From Uruburuella testudinis (lineage in GTDB: Bacteria; Pseudomonadota; Gammaproteobacteria; Burkholderiales; Neisseriaceae), in NCBI RefSeq assembly GCF_022870865.1, contig NZ_CP091508.1, positions 2,418,001 through 2,482,000 of the forward strand: 64,000 nucleotides of DNA, written 5' to 3'. A program made the translations under genes and the position numbers. Within the stretch, counting starts at the first letter, position 1. Every line of letters begins with the position of its first letter. Positions 47,242-59,546 of the stretch are shown here, piece after piece. The notes below the pieces were generated by a model. The model did no database searches. It saw only the letters and a list, made by a program, of their open reading frames with translations, and was not told the origin of the DNA.

Positions 47242-48982
47242 ATGAGCATCGTGTTACACGGCGTTACCGCCGGCAAAGGCATCGCCATCGGGCGGGCGCA
47301 CCTGATATTGCGCGGCATGACCGAAGTGCCGCAATACAACATCCTTGCCGAAGAGCTGGCCGCCGAAACAACACGCTTTGAAACCGCCATCAAGGCCACC
47401 CGCAAAGAGCTGGAGCAGCTCCGCAGCGCCATTCCCGAAAACGCCCCCACCGAATTGGGCGCCTTCATCTCACTGCACCTGATGCTGCTCACCGATGCCA
47501 CCCTTTCGCGCGAACCCGCCGACATCATCCAAGAGCAGCAAATCAACGCCGAATGGGCGCTCAAACAGCAAACCGACAAACTGGCGCAACAGTTCGACGA
47601 AATCGACGATGCCTACCTGCGCGAGCGCAAACAAGACATGCTGCAAGTGGTCGAACGCATCCACAATAACTTAATCGGCCAAAGCAACGAGCTCAACCTC
47701 GAAACCGACCTGCCCGACGACACCATCTTAATCGCCCACGACATTTCCCCCGCCGATACCGTTCATTTCAAAGCACAGCGCATCGCCGGGTTTGTTACCG
47801 ATGCCGGCGGTCCCACCAGCCACACCGCCATTCTCGGCCGCAGCCTCGACATTCCCTCCGTTATCGGTCTGCACAATGCCCGCAACCTGATTCGGGAAGA
47901 AGAATGGGTGATTGTCGACGGCATCAACGGCGTGCTGATCATCAACCCCGACGATTTAGTGCTGGCCGAATACCGCCGCCACGTACGCGAATACAAAAAC
48001 CGCAAACGCGCGCTCAACAAGCTGAAAAAAAGCGCCGCCACCACCGAAGACGGCATCAACATCGAATTGCTCGCCAACATGGAATCGGTAGACGACATCA
48101 AACAACTGCATAATCTGGGGGCAGACGGCGTCGGCCTGTTCCGCAGCGAATTCCTCTACCTCAACCGCGACACCATGCCGTCTGAAGAAGAACAATACGA
48201 GGTCTACAGCGCTTTCGTCAAAAAACTCAAAGGCAAAAACCTCACCATCCGCACCGTTGACCTGGGCGTAGACAAAAACCCGCGCTGGTTCGGCCAAAAC
48301 ACCACCCCCAACGGCAGCCTCAACCCTGCCCTCGGCCTCACCGGCATCCGCCTGTGCTTGGCCGAGCCGGTGATGTTCCGCACCCAAATGCGCGCCATCC
48401 TGCGTGCCGCCGCCCACGGCCCCGTGAAAATGATGTGGCCGATGGTGGCCTCACTTTCCGAATTGAAGCAATGCCTGGTGCATCTCGAAACCGCCAAACG
48501 CCAGCTCAACGAGCGCGACGAAACTTTCGGTAATATCGAAGTCGGCTGCATGATCGAAATCCCCTCCGCCGCCCTTACCGTCGGCAGCCTGCTCAAGCAG
48601 GTCGATTTCATTTCTATCGGCACCAACGATTTGATTCAATACACCCTCTCGGTAGACCGCGGCGACGACAGCGTCAGCTACCTCTACCAGCCCGGCCACC
48701 CCGCCGTATTGAAGCTGCTGCAACACATCATCCGCACGGCCAACCGCATGGGCAAAACCGTGTCGGTATGCGGCGAAATGGCCGGCGACAACACCTACAC
48801 CCGCCTGCTGCTCGGCATGGGCCTGCGCCGTTTTTCCATGAACCCCAACAACCTTTTGGGCGTTAAAGATATGGTGTTGCGCAGCGACACCGTCAAACTT
48901 GAAAGCGAAGTGGCCAGGCTGATGCGCAACGAAGACCCGGAAAAAACCGACAAACTGCTCAAAGCCTTAAACAAAGTCGAAG

Positions 48983-48993
<11 letters not shown>
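47242..48993 (+). CDS. ptsI: Phosphoenolpyruvate-protein phosphotransferase, EI
   Basis: 583 residues. Phosphohistidine domain motif DAGGPTSHTAILGRSL, PEP-binding GVGLFRSEFLYL and the C-terminal VCGEMAGD. Last gene of the EIIA-HPr-EI operon; the stop TGA lies in a DUS (E-A-V-stop) that forms the terminator. Confidence 0.96.
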
Positions 48994-51753
<2,760 letters not shown>

Positions 51754-51772
51754 ACACCGCCATATGTTTTGA

Positions 51773-51804
51773 AGGCCGTCTGAAAGCAAAGTTTCAGACG
51801 GCCT
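51773..51804 (+). terminator. DUS-pair terminator of leuS
   Basis: AGGCCGTCTGAAAGC...GTTTCAGACGGCCT, 20 bp past the stop. Confidence 0.8.
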
Positions 51805-51829
51805 TTGTATGTTGCTTGTTTTCAAAATA

Positions 51830-52141
51830 ATACCCATTCACAAAAGTAAGCGAACAAGGCCGCAAGCCAAAAACAGTACAGATAATACGAAGCTGACTGA
51901 CTTGGCACATCAGCGTCTTAGAGTGTCCTGATGTGTCGTTTATGAGGGGATTTTTGTTCCGGAAAAGGCAGGTGCAAGACAAAAAACGCAGCAAGATTGG
52001 ACATCTTGCGAGGCTTTTTAACGCAGCAGATGTGCTTTTAGCACAAAAAAGATGATGATATATGAATTGTCAGGACACCCTAGGGTGTCCTCTTCGGGCT
52101 CTGGCGAGTCAATGCAGTTAGGTTATTTTTTGAATGGGTAT
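51830..52141. repeat. Correia-like element split by the 160-bp MITE
   Basis: Left end ATACCCATTCACAAAAGTAA, right end TTTTTTGAATGGGTAT. Its middle is interrupted by the MITE at 51921-52080; without it the element would be ~150 bp. The 513-bp gap between leuS and the next gene is mostly this composite. Confidence 0.65.
51921..52080. mobile_element. 160-bp MITE, copy 2 (nested)
   Basis: GAGTGTCCTGATGTGTCGTT at the left and TGTCAGGACACCC at the right, with TA on both sides. Interior as in 54261-54420, including GCAGCAAGATTGG and CGAGGCTTTTTAACGCAGCA. Confidence 0.75.
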
Positions 52142-52266
52142 TAATCATCATAAAACCATCAGATACAGGGGAACTTCCTTCTGTCATCCGGCTCTACCCA
52201 CTATTCGATTATTCCTATTGCATGAAATAACCCCGCGCATAATATCCACGAAAGAATATCGCCTAT

Positions 52267-54204
52267 ATGACTGCCCCACCACACACACCCGATCACGAAC
52301 CCCATCCGCCCGATCACACACCGACCGGGCAAAACACAAATGCGCAAGACTCCTCTGCCGACCCGACCAATCCGGCTGAAGAAACTTCTCAAGCAGCCGG
52401 CATCCCTGCCTCCGTGCCGGGCACTTCCGTTGCGCCGGCAGACGCAGATACTGACACCGAAACGACCGCAACAGAAAATACCATCGCGCCAGACAACGAT
52501 AGCAGCACCACGGAAACCGGCACACCCGTCATGCCCGGGCCAACCAAAGAAGCCGGCTTGAAAAAGAAAAAACCCGCAGCCAAAAAGCGCAGAAACAAAC
52601 CAGCCAAGAAAGCGGCAACCGCTAAAGAAAACGCTGATGACAACATCGGCACCTCTAAAGGCGTAGAAACGATGTTCCGCAACGCCTTTCGCGCCGAGCT
52701 GGAACTGATCGCGCTGGCGGCCACCAAGGCCAACATCATGATTTCGCTCAACGGCTTCATCGTGTCGGCATTGATGATTTCCGGCGCCTTTATTTTCGCC
52801 TCATCACCGGCCTTTTTGATACCCGCCGGCATTTTTATGTTTACCGCCGCCGCTTCCATTGTGTTTGCACTGATTTCCGCATCCCCCGAACGCGCCGGCC
52901 TGCCGCGCGCACTGTGGGAATGGATAAAAGACGTAGCCGCCCGCCGCGCCAAGCTGCGCGATTTCAAGCAGCGTGTGATTCACACCGAGCAGGAATTTGC
53001 CGACGGCGAGCAACCCAACATCCTGATTTACGAAGACCGCGCACGGCTTTCCAAAAGCCAGTATTGGCAGCGGATGCAGGAAATGCTAGCCAGCCGCAGC
53101 GAGGTTTACCACAAAATGAGCGACCAGCTTTATTGGCTGGGCATGATTGCCAACAAAAAATTCAAGTATCTCAATATGTCTTACACCGTGTTCCGTTGGG
53201 GCCTGCTGGCTTCGGTTATCGCCTTTGTCGGCGTGAAATCCATTCAAAACATCATGCCGGTATTGGCCGAAACCGGCCAAACCATCAAACTGCGCAACCT
53301 CGGCATCAATGATTTCGACAACATCTACGAGCCCTCCGCCGTGCAACAACTGCCCGACGGCCGCCTGCTGGTGGTGGAAGACGAATCTTCGCGCGCCTTC
53401 AGCCTGATGAAATTTGCCGAAGACGGCACGCTGTATGAAGACGAAGCCCTCGATGTGCGCCTGATTCGCGGCTTCAAGCGCAAGCTCAGCGATTTGGAAG
53501 GCTTGGCAAAAGACAACCAAGGCTATGTTTACGCCATCACTTCCCACTCGCGCAACAAAAAAGGCGAGCGCCGCCCCGACCGCGAACATATGCTGCGCTT
53601 CAAAATCGAAGGCAACGATGTGCGCGATGTACGCTATTTTTCAGGCCTTACCGATGCACTCGACAATGATCCCCGCCTGCGCAAGCTGATCCGCTCGAAA
53701 ATCGATGCCGAAGTCGACTTTGAAAAAATCAACATCGAAGGCCTGCTCTACGACCGCAAACAAAACCGCCTACTGTTGGGCTTTCGCGAGCCGATGATCA
53801 ACGAGCTTTCAATGATTATCGTGGTCGACAACCCTAAAGCGATGTTTGAAGAAAACGCCCGCCCACGCTTCAGCGAGGTGATTTTCCTCAACCTCAGCGG
53901 CGGCGGCATCCGCGCCTTGAGCTACGACCCGGTGCTGGATACCTATATGATTGTCAATGAAATCACCGGCCATGAAGACAACACCTATTCTCAATTGTGG
54001 ACTTGGAACGGTAATCCGCACAGCGAGCCCGAGCCGATTGCCCTGCCCGACATCATCAACCTCAACAATGTCGAATCGATTGATTCCATTACCATCAACG
54101 GCGAATCGCGGCTGATGATTATGAGCGACGAAGGCAATGAAAAGAAACAGCGCCCCGCCAAATACATGATGCTGGACTACGATCAATTGCAGAGCAAACC
54201 ATAA
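52267..54204 (+). CDS. Pycsar-effector-like membrane domain fused to a DUF3616-like beta-propeller
   Basis: 645 residues. Residues 1-95 are Pro/Thr/Asp low complexity, 96-120 a Lys-rich patch. Residues ~139-205 (AELELIALAATKANIMISLNG, two membrane helices, ALISASP) and ~265-325 (MSDQLYWLGMIANKKFKYLNMSYTVFRWG plus a third helix) match the DUF5706/PycTM pattern of Pycsar effectors. Residues ~330-645 resemble DUF3616/SdiA-regulated propellers (SAVQQLPDGRLLVVED, SDLEGLAKDNQGYVYAITSHS). By topology the propeller may be periplasmic. No cyclase gene adjoins it. Function unknown; membrane sensor or defence protein are both possible. Confidence 0.55.
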   Translation: MTAPPHTPDHEPHPPDHTPTGQNTNAQDSSADPTNPAEETSQAAGIPASVPGTSVAPADADTDTETTATENTIAPDNDSSTTETGTPVMPGPTKEAGLKKKKPAAKKRRNKPAKKAATAKENADDNIGTSKGVETMFRNAFRAELELIALAATKANIMISLNGFIVSALMISGAFIFASSPAFLIPAGIFMFTAAASIVFALISASPERAGLPRALWEWIKDVAARRAKLRDFKQRVIHTEQEFADGEQPNILIYEDRARLSKSQYWQRMQEMLASRSEVYHKMSDQLYWLGMIANKKFKYLNMSYTVFRWGLLASVIAFVGVKSIQNIMPVLAETGQTIKLRNLGINDFDNIYEPSAVQQLPDGRLLVVEDESSRAFSLMKFAEDGTLYEDEALDVRLIRGFKRKLSDLEGLAKDNQGYVYAITSHSRNKKGERRPDREHMLRFKIEGNDVRDVRYFSGLTDALDNDPRLRKLIRSKIDAEVDFEKINIEGLLYDRKQNRLLLGFREPMINELSMIIVVDNPKAMFEENARPRFSEVIFLNLSGGGIRALSYDPVLDTYMIVNEITGHEDNTYSQLWTWNGNPHSEPEPIALPDIINLNNVESIDSITINGESRLMIMSDEGNEKKQRPAKYMMLDYDQLQSKP

Positions 54205-54210
54205 AACAAC

Positions 54211-54240
54211 AGGCCGTCTGAAAACCATTTCAGACGGCCT
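54211..54240 (+). terminator. DUS-pair terminator of the propeller gene
   Basis: AGGCCGTCTGAAAACCATTT paired with AAATGG-less TTTCAGACGGCCT, seven bases after the stop. Confidence 0.8.
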
Positions 54241-54260
54241 GTTTTGTTTGATAGCTGCTA

Positions 54261-54420
54261 GGGTGTCCTGATGTGTCGTTTATGAGGGACTTTTTGTTCC
54301 TGAAAATGCAGATGCCAGGCAAAAAACGCAGCAAGATTGGGCATCTTGCGAGGCTTTTTAACGCAGCAGATGCGTTTTCAGGAGCAAAAAGCACCCTTAA
54401 ATCGAATGGTCAGAACACGC
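54261..54420. mobile_element. 160-bp MITE, copy 3
   Basis: GGGTGTCCTGATGTGTCGTT at the left; the right end is decayed (GGTCAGAACACGC); TA on both sides. The right end touches the stop codon of the oxidoreductase gene on the minus strand. Confidence 0.75.
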
Positions 54421-55478
54421 TAACGATAGCCGCGCTGATACTGCGTCGGCACAAAATGCATCTCGCCGCTGTCGGCCTGCGGCTGATCGTATTCAGCATT
54501 CAGCAGCCAATGCGGGTCGCGCAGCAAGCCGCGCCCCACCGCTACCAAATCCACCCCATTGCCCAACACATAATCGGCCACGGCCGGATTTTCCAGCATG
54601 CCCACCGCGATAACCGGCAAACCTGTGGCCTGTTTGACTTTTTCAGCCAAAAACACCTGATAACCGGCCTGAAACAATGGCGTATGGTCAGGATGGAGCA
54701 CGCCGTCGCCACCGCCGCTCACATCAAACACATCAGCACCGGCTGCCGCAAACCGCTCGGCCACTGCCACGCCGTAATCGCTGTCGAAACCGCCGGCGCC
54801 GTATTCCTGTGCAGAAATCCGCACGATCAGCGGCATTTCAGACGGCATCACAGCCTTAACGGCTCGGATCACCTGTTCGCCGAACAACATGCGGTCTTGG
54901 CCGTATTCATCGCTGCGCCGGTTGGATTTGGGCGAAAAAAACTGATGAATCAGATAGCCGTGCGCCGCATGCAGCTCGATGGCATCGAAACCTGCCGCCA
55001 CCGCCCTTTCTGCGGCCGTCTGAAACTGACCGACGAGCGCTTCGATATCGGCCTTGCTCAATTCTCGCGGCGTGGCATAAACGGCACCGGCCACATCCGA
55101 CTCGCCGAAACTAATGGCCGAGGGCGCCACCACATCATCACATTCGCGCGCCTTACGCCCGGCATGGCCGATTTGAATGGCGATTTTCGCACCTTGCGCA
55201 TGCACCGAATCCACAATGCGCCGAAATGCATCACGCTGCGCATCGTTCCACAAACCCAAACAGCGCGGCGTAATGCGCCCGTTAGGGGCAACATTGGTCA
55301 TTTCCACAATAATCAGCCCGACACCGCCAACGGCGCGGCTCGTATAATGCACGAAATGCCAATCGTTGGGCAGGCCGTTATCGGCGCTGTATTGGCACAT
55401 CGGGCTCATCACAATGCGGTTGCGCAAAGGCAGCGTTTTTAAGGTGTAGGGTTGGAAAATATGTCTGAATTTGGCCAT
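54420..55478 (-). CDS. Old Yellow Enzyme family NADH:flavin oxidoreductase (YqjM-like)
   Basis: 352 residues. TIM barrel with RIVMSPMCQYSA (YqjM-type Cys), IQIGHAGRKA, ELHAAHGYLIHQFFSPKSNRRSDEYG and IAVGML...VGRGLLRDPHW. FMN enzyme reducing activated C=C bonds; natural substrate unknown. Its stop TAG is built from the TA target duplication plus the first base of the MITE, so the original C-terminus may have been a little longer. Confidence 0.9.
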   Translation of the reverse strand: MAKFRHIFQPYTLKTLPLRNRIVMSPMCQYSADNGLPNDWHFVHYTSRAVGGVGLIIVEMTNVAPNGRITPRCLGLWNDAQRDAFRRIVDSVHAQGAKIAIQIGHAGRKARECDDVVAPSAISFGESDVAGAVYATPRELSKADIEALVGQFQTAAERAVAAGFDAIELHAAHGYLIHQFFSPKSNRRSDEYGQDRMLFGEQVIRAVKAVMPSEMPLIVRISAQEYGAGGFDSDYGVAVAERFAAAGADVFDVSGGGDGVLHPDHTPLFQAGYQVFLAEKVKQATGLPVIAVGMLENPAVADYVLGNGVDLVAVGRGLLRDPHWLLNAEYDQPQADSGEMHFVPTQYQRGYR

Positions 55479-55772
55479 GCGCTTTCTCCTTGCATCCTAT
55501 TTGCGGGCATTTAGTCATCCGGCAAGCATACGCCCACATCAGGCAAAAGCCCGCAGCGCCGCCGCCGGTTTAACGGTAAAACTTCGCTGTAAATTGTACG
55601 AGTATATTCGTACTTTATCAAGCGCTTTGATGCCCAGTCGAAACAGCAGCCCGCCGGCAGCAAGGCCAAGCAACGCCGCCTGTTTTTCAAATGAATCGGG
55701 ATTTGCCGAACGCAACATTGCCACCCTGCCCGCCGCCGATTTAAAATGGCTTTTTGCCCGCCGCCCGCTGCC

Positions 55773-56246
55773 ATGACCCCGACCACTGCCTGCCCCTGCC
55801 AATCCGGCCATGCCTATGCCGACTGTTGCGCCCCTTTCCACAACGGCAGCAACCGCCCGCTAAGCGCCGAACAACTGATGCGTTCGCGCTATTGCGCTTA
55901 TGTTTTGCACCATACCGACTACATCATTGCCACCACCGTGCCCGCCCAACAGGCTTTGCTGAATCGGGCAGCCATACGGCAGTGGAGCGAATCGGCCGAA
56001 TGGCTGGGGCTGGAAATATTACCGCACCCGCCTGCTGCTTCCAAAAACCATGCGCTGGTTGAATTTGAAGCCCGTTTTGCCGATGCCGGCACAATACAGA
56101 GCCATCACGAACTGTCTGCCTTCGTGCACATCGGCGGGCGCTGGTATTTTATCGACCCCACCGTGCCGCTGCCCGGCATGAAACAGCTCTGTTTTTGCGG
56201 TTCGGGCAAAAAATTCAAAGCCTGCTGCGGGCAGTTTTTCAGATAA
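55773..56246 (+). CDS. YchJ-like SEC-C motif protein
   Basis: 157 residues from ATG 55773. N-terminal CPCQSGHAYADCCAPFH and C-terminal CFCGSGKKFKACCG are SEC-C zinc motifs bracketing a YchJ/UPF0225 domain (LMRSRYCAYVLHHTDYIIAT). Cytoplasmic, function unknown. Confidence 0.85.
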   Translation: MTPTTACPCQSGHAYADCCAPFHNGSNRPLSAEQLMRSRYCAYVLHHTDYIIATTVPAQQALLNRAAIRQWSESAEWLGLEILPHPPAASKNHALVEFEARFADAGTIQSHHELSAFVHIGGRWYFIDPTVPLPGMKQLCFCGSGKKFKACCGQFFR

Positions 56247-56277
56247 TGCCCATGCAAAAGCCATATAAAATCAAAAA

Positions 56278-56324
56278 AGGCCGTCTGAATGGTGCGGTAG
56301 CCTACCCAGCCATTCAGACGGCCT
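56278..56324. terminator. DUS-pair hairpin after the YchJ-like gene
   Basis: AGGCCGTCTGAATGG...CCATTCAGACGGCCT with a 17-base loop. The following 280 bp up to suhB contain two more DUS cores and no gene I can support. Confidence 0.7.
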
Positions 56325-56604
56325 CACAGATTTGACGTCTGCGCTGCAAAAACCACAGACAAAAAAAACCATCCACGCCAAGGGAGAAGCATGAATGGTC
56401 AATACATTGCGGGAAAACGTCTTACTCACTACTTCGATTACTTCAAGGGAAAAGCAATCTCTGTCAGCGGTTCCCATTCTAGCCGTCTGAATTTTAAATG
56501 CGGTTAAGCTATGCAAGCATTCTATCAATTCGTTTCAATGATTGTTGTGCGGTTTCAGACGGCCTTTACCTACACGGATCTGACATGAAACCATGCAGAC
56601 GGGT

Positions 56605-57393
56605 TTATTGATTATCACGTATCCATTTCAACCAGCGTGCAAACAAATCAGGACGCAGCCCCGCCACCACCGAGCGCTTGAACACATGTTCGCCGCTCCA
56701 GAATTCATCGCCTTCCAGTGTTGCCAGACAACCGCCCGCCTCTTCGAAAATCAGCGCGCCGGCGGCATAATCCCACAGTTTCTGACCGCCGTGCACATAC
56801 ACATCATAACGCCCCGAAGCCAGATAACACCAATCCAGCGTGCTGCTGCCGAGGCTGCGGATGCTGCCGAAAGGCGCCAATGTATTCAAACGGCTGGAAA
56901 GTTTGCCCGAGCGCAGATATTTGATTTCCACCCCCGCAATCGCTTCGTGCAGCCCTTTTTCGACACTGCGCAGCGGCAGCCGGCGGCCGTTCATAAACGC
57001 ACCTTGCCCGCGGGCAGCATAAAAACATTCGTTGCTCACCGGGTTGAACACCACCCCCATCTGCGCGCGCCCGTGCTGCACATAAGCCGCCGACAAGGCA
57101 AAATGCGGCAGCCCGTTGATAAAATTATTGGTGCCGTCGATGGGGTCGACCACCCACAAGCCCTCATCGCTGTGCTGCCACAATTCAACCTGCCGTTGCG
57201 GCGTCATTTCTTCGCCCAACATCGGGCAATCGATAATCTCATGCAAGCCCGCATCAAACGCCGCTTGTGAAGCCAAATCGGCTTCAGTCAGCAGCGAGCC
57301 GTCAAACTTTCGGCTGACGGCTACATCGAGAAAACGCGGCATCACTTCGGTTTGCGCCACTTCACGCACCAGCGCTTGGAGCTTGTTTAACAC
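56605..57393 (-). CDS. suhB: Inositol monophosphatase family protein (SuhB)
   Basis: 262 residues. Metal sites GEEMTPQ, WVVDPIDGTNNFINGLPHFA and the late STLDWCYLASGRYDVY identify the family. In proteobacteria SuhB also joins rRNA antitermination complexes. Divergent from rsmE. Confidence 0.93.
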   Translation of the reverse strand: MLNKLQALVREVAQTEVMPRFLDVAVSRKFDGSLLTEADLASQAAFDAGLHEIIDCPMLGEEMTPQRQVELWQHSDEGLWVVDPIDGTNNFINGLPHFALSAAYVQHGRAQMGVVFNPVSNECFYAARGQGAFMNGRRLPLRSVEKGLHEAIAGVEIKYLRSGKLSSRLNTLAPFGSIRSLGSSTLDWCYLASGRYDVYVHGGQKLWDYAAGALIFEEAGGCLATLEGDEFWSGEHVFKRSVVAGLRPDLFARWLKWIRDNQ

Positions 57394-57471
57394 TTTTTAT
57401 CCTTAAAACTTGCTATTTGGGCGGGGAAAAGCCAATATTACCATTTTCCGCCCCCGATATCCTAACCCGCC

Positions 57472-58197
57472 ATGCCCCGTTTTTACGTTTCCACCGAATT
57501 GAGCCCCGGCCGCACCCTCGAATTACCCGAAAACGTGGTCCGCCATCTGCATGTGTTGCGCTTGAAAAACCATGAAGCCATTGTTTTGTTTAACGGCAAC
57601 GGCCATGCCTACCCCGCCCGTTTGACGGTGCTGGAAAAACGCCGTGCCTGCGCGGAAATCACCGCCGAAGAAACGCCGGCTGTCGAATCACCGCTGCACA
57701 TCACGCTGATACAGGCGGTTTCCAGCGGCGAGCGCATGGATTTCACGCTGCAAAAAAGCGTGGAATTGGGCGTAGCCGAAATCCGGCCGGTGTTGAGCGG
57801 GCGCAGCATCGTACGCCTGAGCGGCGATCGTGCCGACAAACGGGTGGCGCGTTGGCAGGAAATCGTGCTATCGGCCTGCGAACAAAGCGGCCGCAATATT
57901 GTGCCGCCGGTGTTGCCGTTGGTGTCTTACTGTGAGGCGCTGGCAGCTTTGCCCGCCGCCGACGTGCGTTTGCTGATGAGCCTCAATCAGGCGCAAAGCC
58001 TGAAAGATATAGCCGCCGAGCCGCAAGCCGTTACCTTTATGGTCGGCCCAGAAGGCGGTTGGACGGCGGAAGAAGAAGCGCAGGCATTTGCCGCAGGCTT
58101 TCAGGCGGTTACTCTCGGCTCGCGCGTATTGCGCACGGAAACCGCCTCGCTGGCGGCGATTGCAGCCATGCAAACGCTGTGGGGCGATTTTGTTTGA
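57472..58197 (+). CDS. rsmE: 16S rRNA (uracil-1498-N3)-methyltransferase
   Basis: 241 residues. PUA-like N-terminal domain, then a SPOUT knot with MVGPEGGWTAEEE and LGSRVLRTETASLAA, the AdoMet-binding signatures of RsmE. Its DUS terminator has been split by an IS3-family element. Confidence 0.95.
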   Translation: MPRFYVSTELSPGRTLELPENVVRHLHVLRLKNHEAIVLFNGNGHAYPARLTVLEKRRACAEITAEETPAVESPLHITLIQAVSSGERMDFTLQKSVELGVAEIRPVLSGRSIVRLSGDRADKRVARWQEIVLSACEQSGRNIVPPVLPLVSYCEALAALPAADVRLLMSLNQAQSLKDIAAEPQAVTFMVGPEGGWTAEEEAQAFAAGFQAVTLGSRVLRTETASLAAIAAMQTLWGDFV

Positions 58198-58284
58198 GTA
58201 TTGCCGGAAATGTTAAAGGCCGTCTGAAAAGTTGAACTGCCCCCCAAATCTTGGACATTTTCAAACCGCTGAATCAATCACGCT

Positions 58285-59328
58285 TCAAGCGGCGGTTGCA
58301 AACTGAGTTCTGTATGCCACAGGGCTCAGTTTTTTCAAATTCAAACTCAATCGCTCATAGTTGTAGTAGCGGATATAGTCATGTATTTCCGCCTCCAATT
58401 CCTCTATCGAAGCAAAAGTCCGGTTGTAGAAACATTCCGTCTTCAATATTGCGAAAAAACTCTCCATCGGCGCATTATCCCAGCAATTGCCTTTGCGCGA
58501 CATGCTTTGGGTGATGCCTGCCTCTGCCAATTGCTCACGATACGCATGGCAACGATACAATACGCCCTGGTCGGAGTGCAGCATCGGTTTGCGTGCGCCC
58601 AGCTGCGCTACTGCCTGTGACAGCATGGTCGTTACCATTTCGCTGTTCGGGCGGCGCGACAGGTGATAGCTGCGGATTTCGCGGTTATACAAATCGAGTA
58701 TCGGCGACAGATACAGCTTTTGACCGTCGCATTTGAATTCGGTGACATCGGTCAGCCATTTCTCGTCGGGTGTCTTGGCTTTAAAGTTGCGCTTCAACAG
58801 ATTCTCGGATGTTTCGCCCATCGCCGGCGGGTGGTATTTCCGCTTAGCTCTGACGAGGGCTTTCAAATTCATTTTTTTCATCAGCCGCGCTGCTTTCTTG
58901 GTGTTCCATGACAGTGCGGCGGCAATGCGCCTTTGTCCGTAACAGCCTTTGTGCTGCTGGTAAACGGCGTATACTGCTTCCATATCTGCCTGATCTTTGT
59001 CGGGCTTTTGGTTGCTTTTTCTGCTGAAGTAGAAGCTGCTGTGTGACAGTTCGGCAGATTCGCAAAGATATTTTAGCGGGTGTTCTGTTTTTAATGCTTC
59101 GATGATGCGGGCTTTTTCTCGGTTGGGTTTGCGCTCTTCATCAGCGCATCGAGCTTTTTTAGATAGGCGTTCTCCGCTCTGAGGTAGGCGACTTCTTCTA
59201 ATAGCTCTGCCTGTGTTTTTTCGGCATCGGGCTTGTCGGTAATAAAGGGGTTTTTGCGTTGTTTGGACATGGTGCTTTGGGGGTGCTCCAGCGCGTGGAT
59301 GCCTGCTCGTTCGTAGGCGGCAATCCAT
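58285..59328 (-). CDS. IS3-family transposase OrfB
   Basis: The true OrfB frame is entered by -1 frameshifting at AAAAAAG (59154-59160 on the plus strand as CTTTTTT), giving KKARCADEERKPNREKARIIEALK.... The rve integrase core has DDE residues in LTDVTEF, HSDQGVLY and NAPMESFF. C-terminus YNYERLSLNLKKLSPVAYR is typical. The part before the slip site is an out-of-frame reading of orfA. The frame is intact. Confidence 0.9.
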   Translation of the reverse strand: MDCRLRTSRHPRAGAPPKHHVQTTQKPLYYRQARCRKNTGRAIRRSRLPQSGERLSKKARCADEERKPNREKARIIEALKTEHPLKYLCESAELSHSSFYFSRKSNQKPDKDQADMEAVYAVYQQHKGCYGQRRIAAALSWNTKKAARLMKKMNLKALVRAKRKYHPPAMGETSENLLKRNFKAKTPDEKWLTDVTEFKCDGQKLYLSPILDLYNREIRSYHLSRRPNSEMVTTMLSQAVAQLGARKPMLHSDQGVLYRCHAYREQLAEAGITQSMSRKGNCWDNAPMESFFAILKTECFYNRTFASIEELEAEIHDYIRYYNYERLSLNLKKLSPVAYRTQFATAA

Positions 59329-59441
59329 CGGCGTAAGTGGGTTCGGGATATTTGAAGCTCGTCTGCGGTGCGTTGTTGGCTTCTGAGTGCATAATAACGC
59401 ATCACGGCCTGATGTTTGAAGTGTAGGCTGTATTTGGACAT
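59091..59441 (-). CDS. IS3-family transposase OrfA
   Basis: 116 residues. Helix-turn-helix (MRYYALRSQQRTADELQISRTHLRRWIAAYE) followed by a leucine-zipper helix (AELLEEVAYLRAENAYLKKLDALM). The A6G slippery heptamer near its end allows production of the OrfAB fusion. Confidence 0.9.
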   Translation of the reverse strand: MSKYSLHFKHQAVMRYYALRSQQRTADELQISRTHLRRWIAAYERAGIHALEHPQSTMSKQRKNPFITDKPDAEKTQAELLEEVAYLRAENAYLKKLDALMKSANPTEKKPASSKH

Positions 59442-59514
59442 AAGAAAACTGTACCTTTCATGGGTTGGTGGGGGTGTCCAACTTTTGGGGTACAGTTCAA
59501 GTTTTCAGACGGCC

Positions 59515-59546
59515 TTTAACATTTAACATTTAACATTTAACATTTT
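59515..59546. repeat. 7-bp tandem repeat TTTAACA, four copies
   Basis: It lies just after the right arm of the split DUS terminator. The rest of 59500-59905 is intergenic and I see no gene in it. Confidence 0.75.

Larger units (their letters stand above)
58233..59499 (-). mobile_element. IS3-family (IS150-like) insertion sequence
   Basis: 1267 bp bounded by imperfect inverted repeats (TGAACTGCCCCCCAAATCTT on the left; TGAACTGTACCCCAAAAGTT inward from the right) and a 3-bp duplication AGT. Contains orfA and orfB on the minus strand with a frameshift signal. It lies in the loop of the rsmE DUS terminator. Confidence 0.9.

Noticed and set aside
51794..51994. Short frames of the MSFMRGFLFLEMQMPGKK type in the 160-bp MITEs (also 30290, 54273)
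   Set aside because: They are translations of the noncoding MITE, occur only in its copies and run into flanking DNA in unrelated ways.
54273..55442. 389-residue plus-strand frame opposite the oxidoreductase
   Set aside because: It is the antisense shadow of a well-supported OYE gene, starting inside a MITE.
55471..55776. Open frames between the oxidoreductase and the YchJ-like gene
   Set aside because: They overlap each other on both strands, lack ribosome sites and match nothing I recognise.
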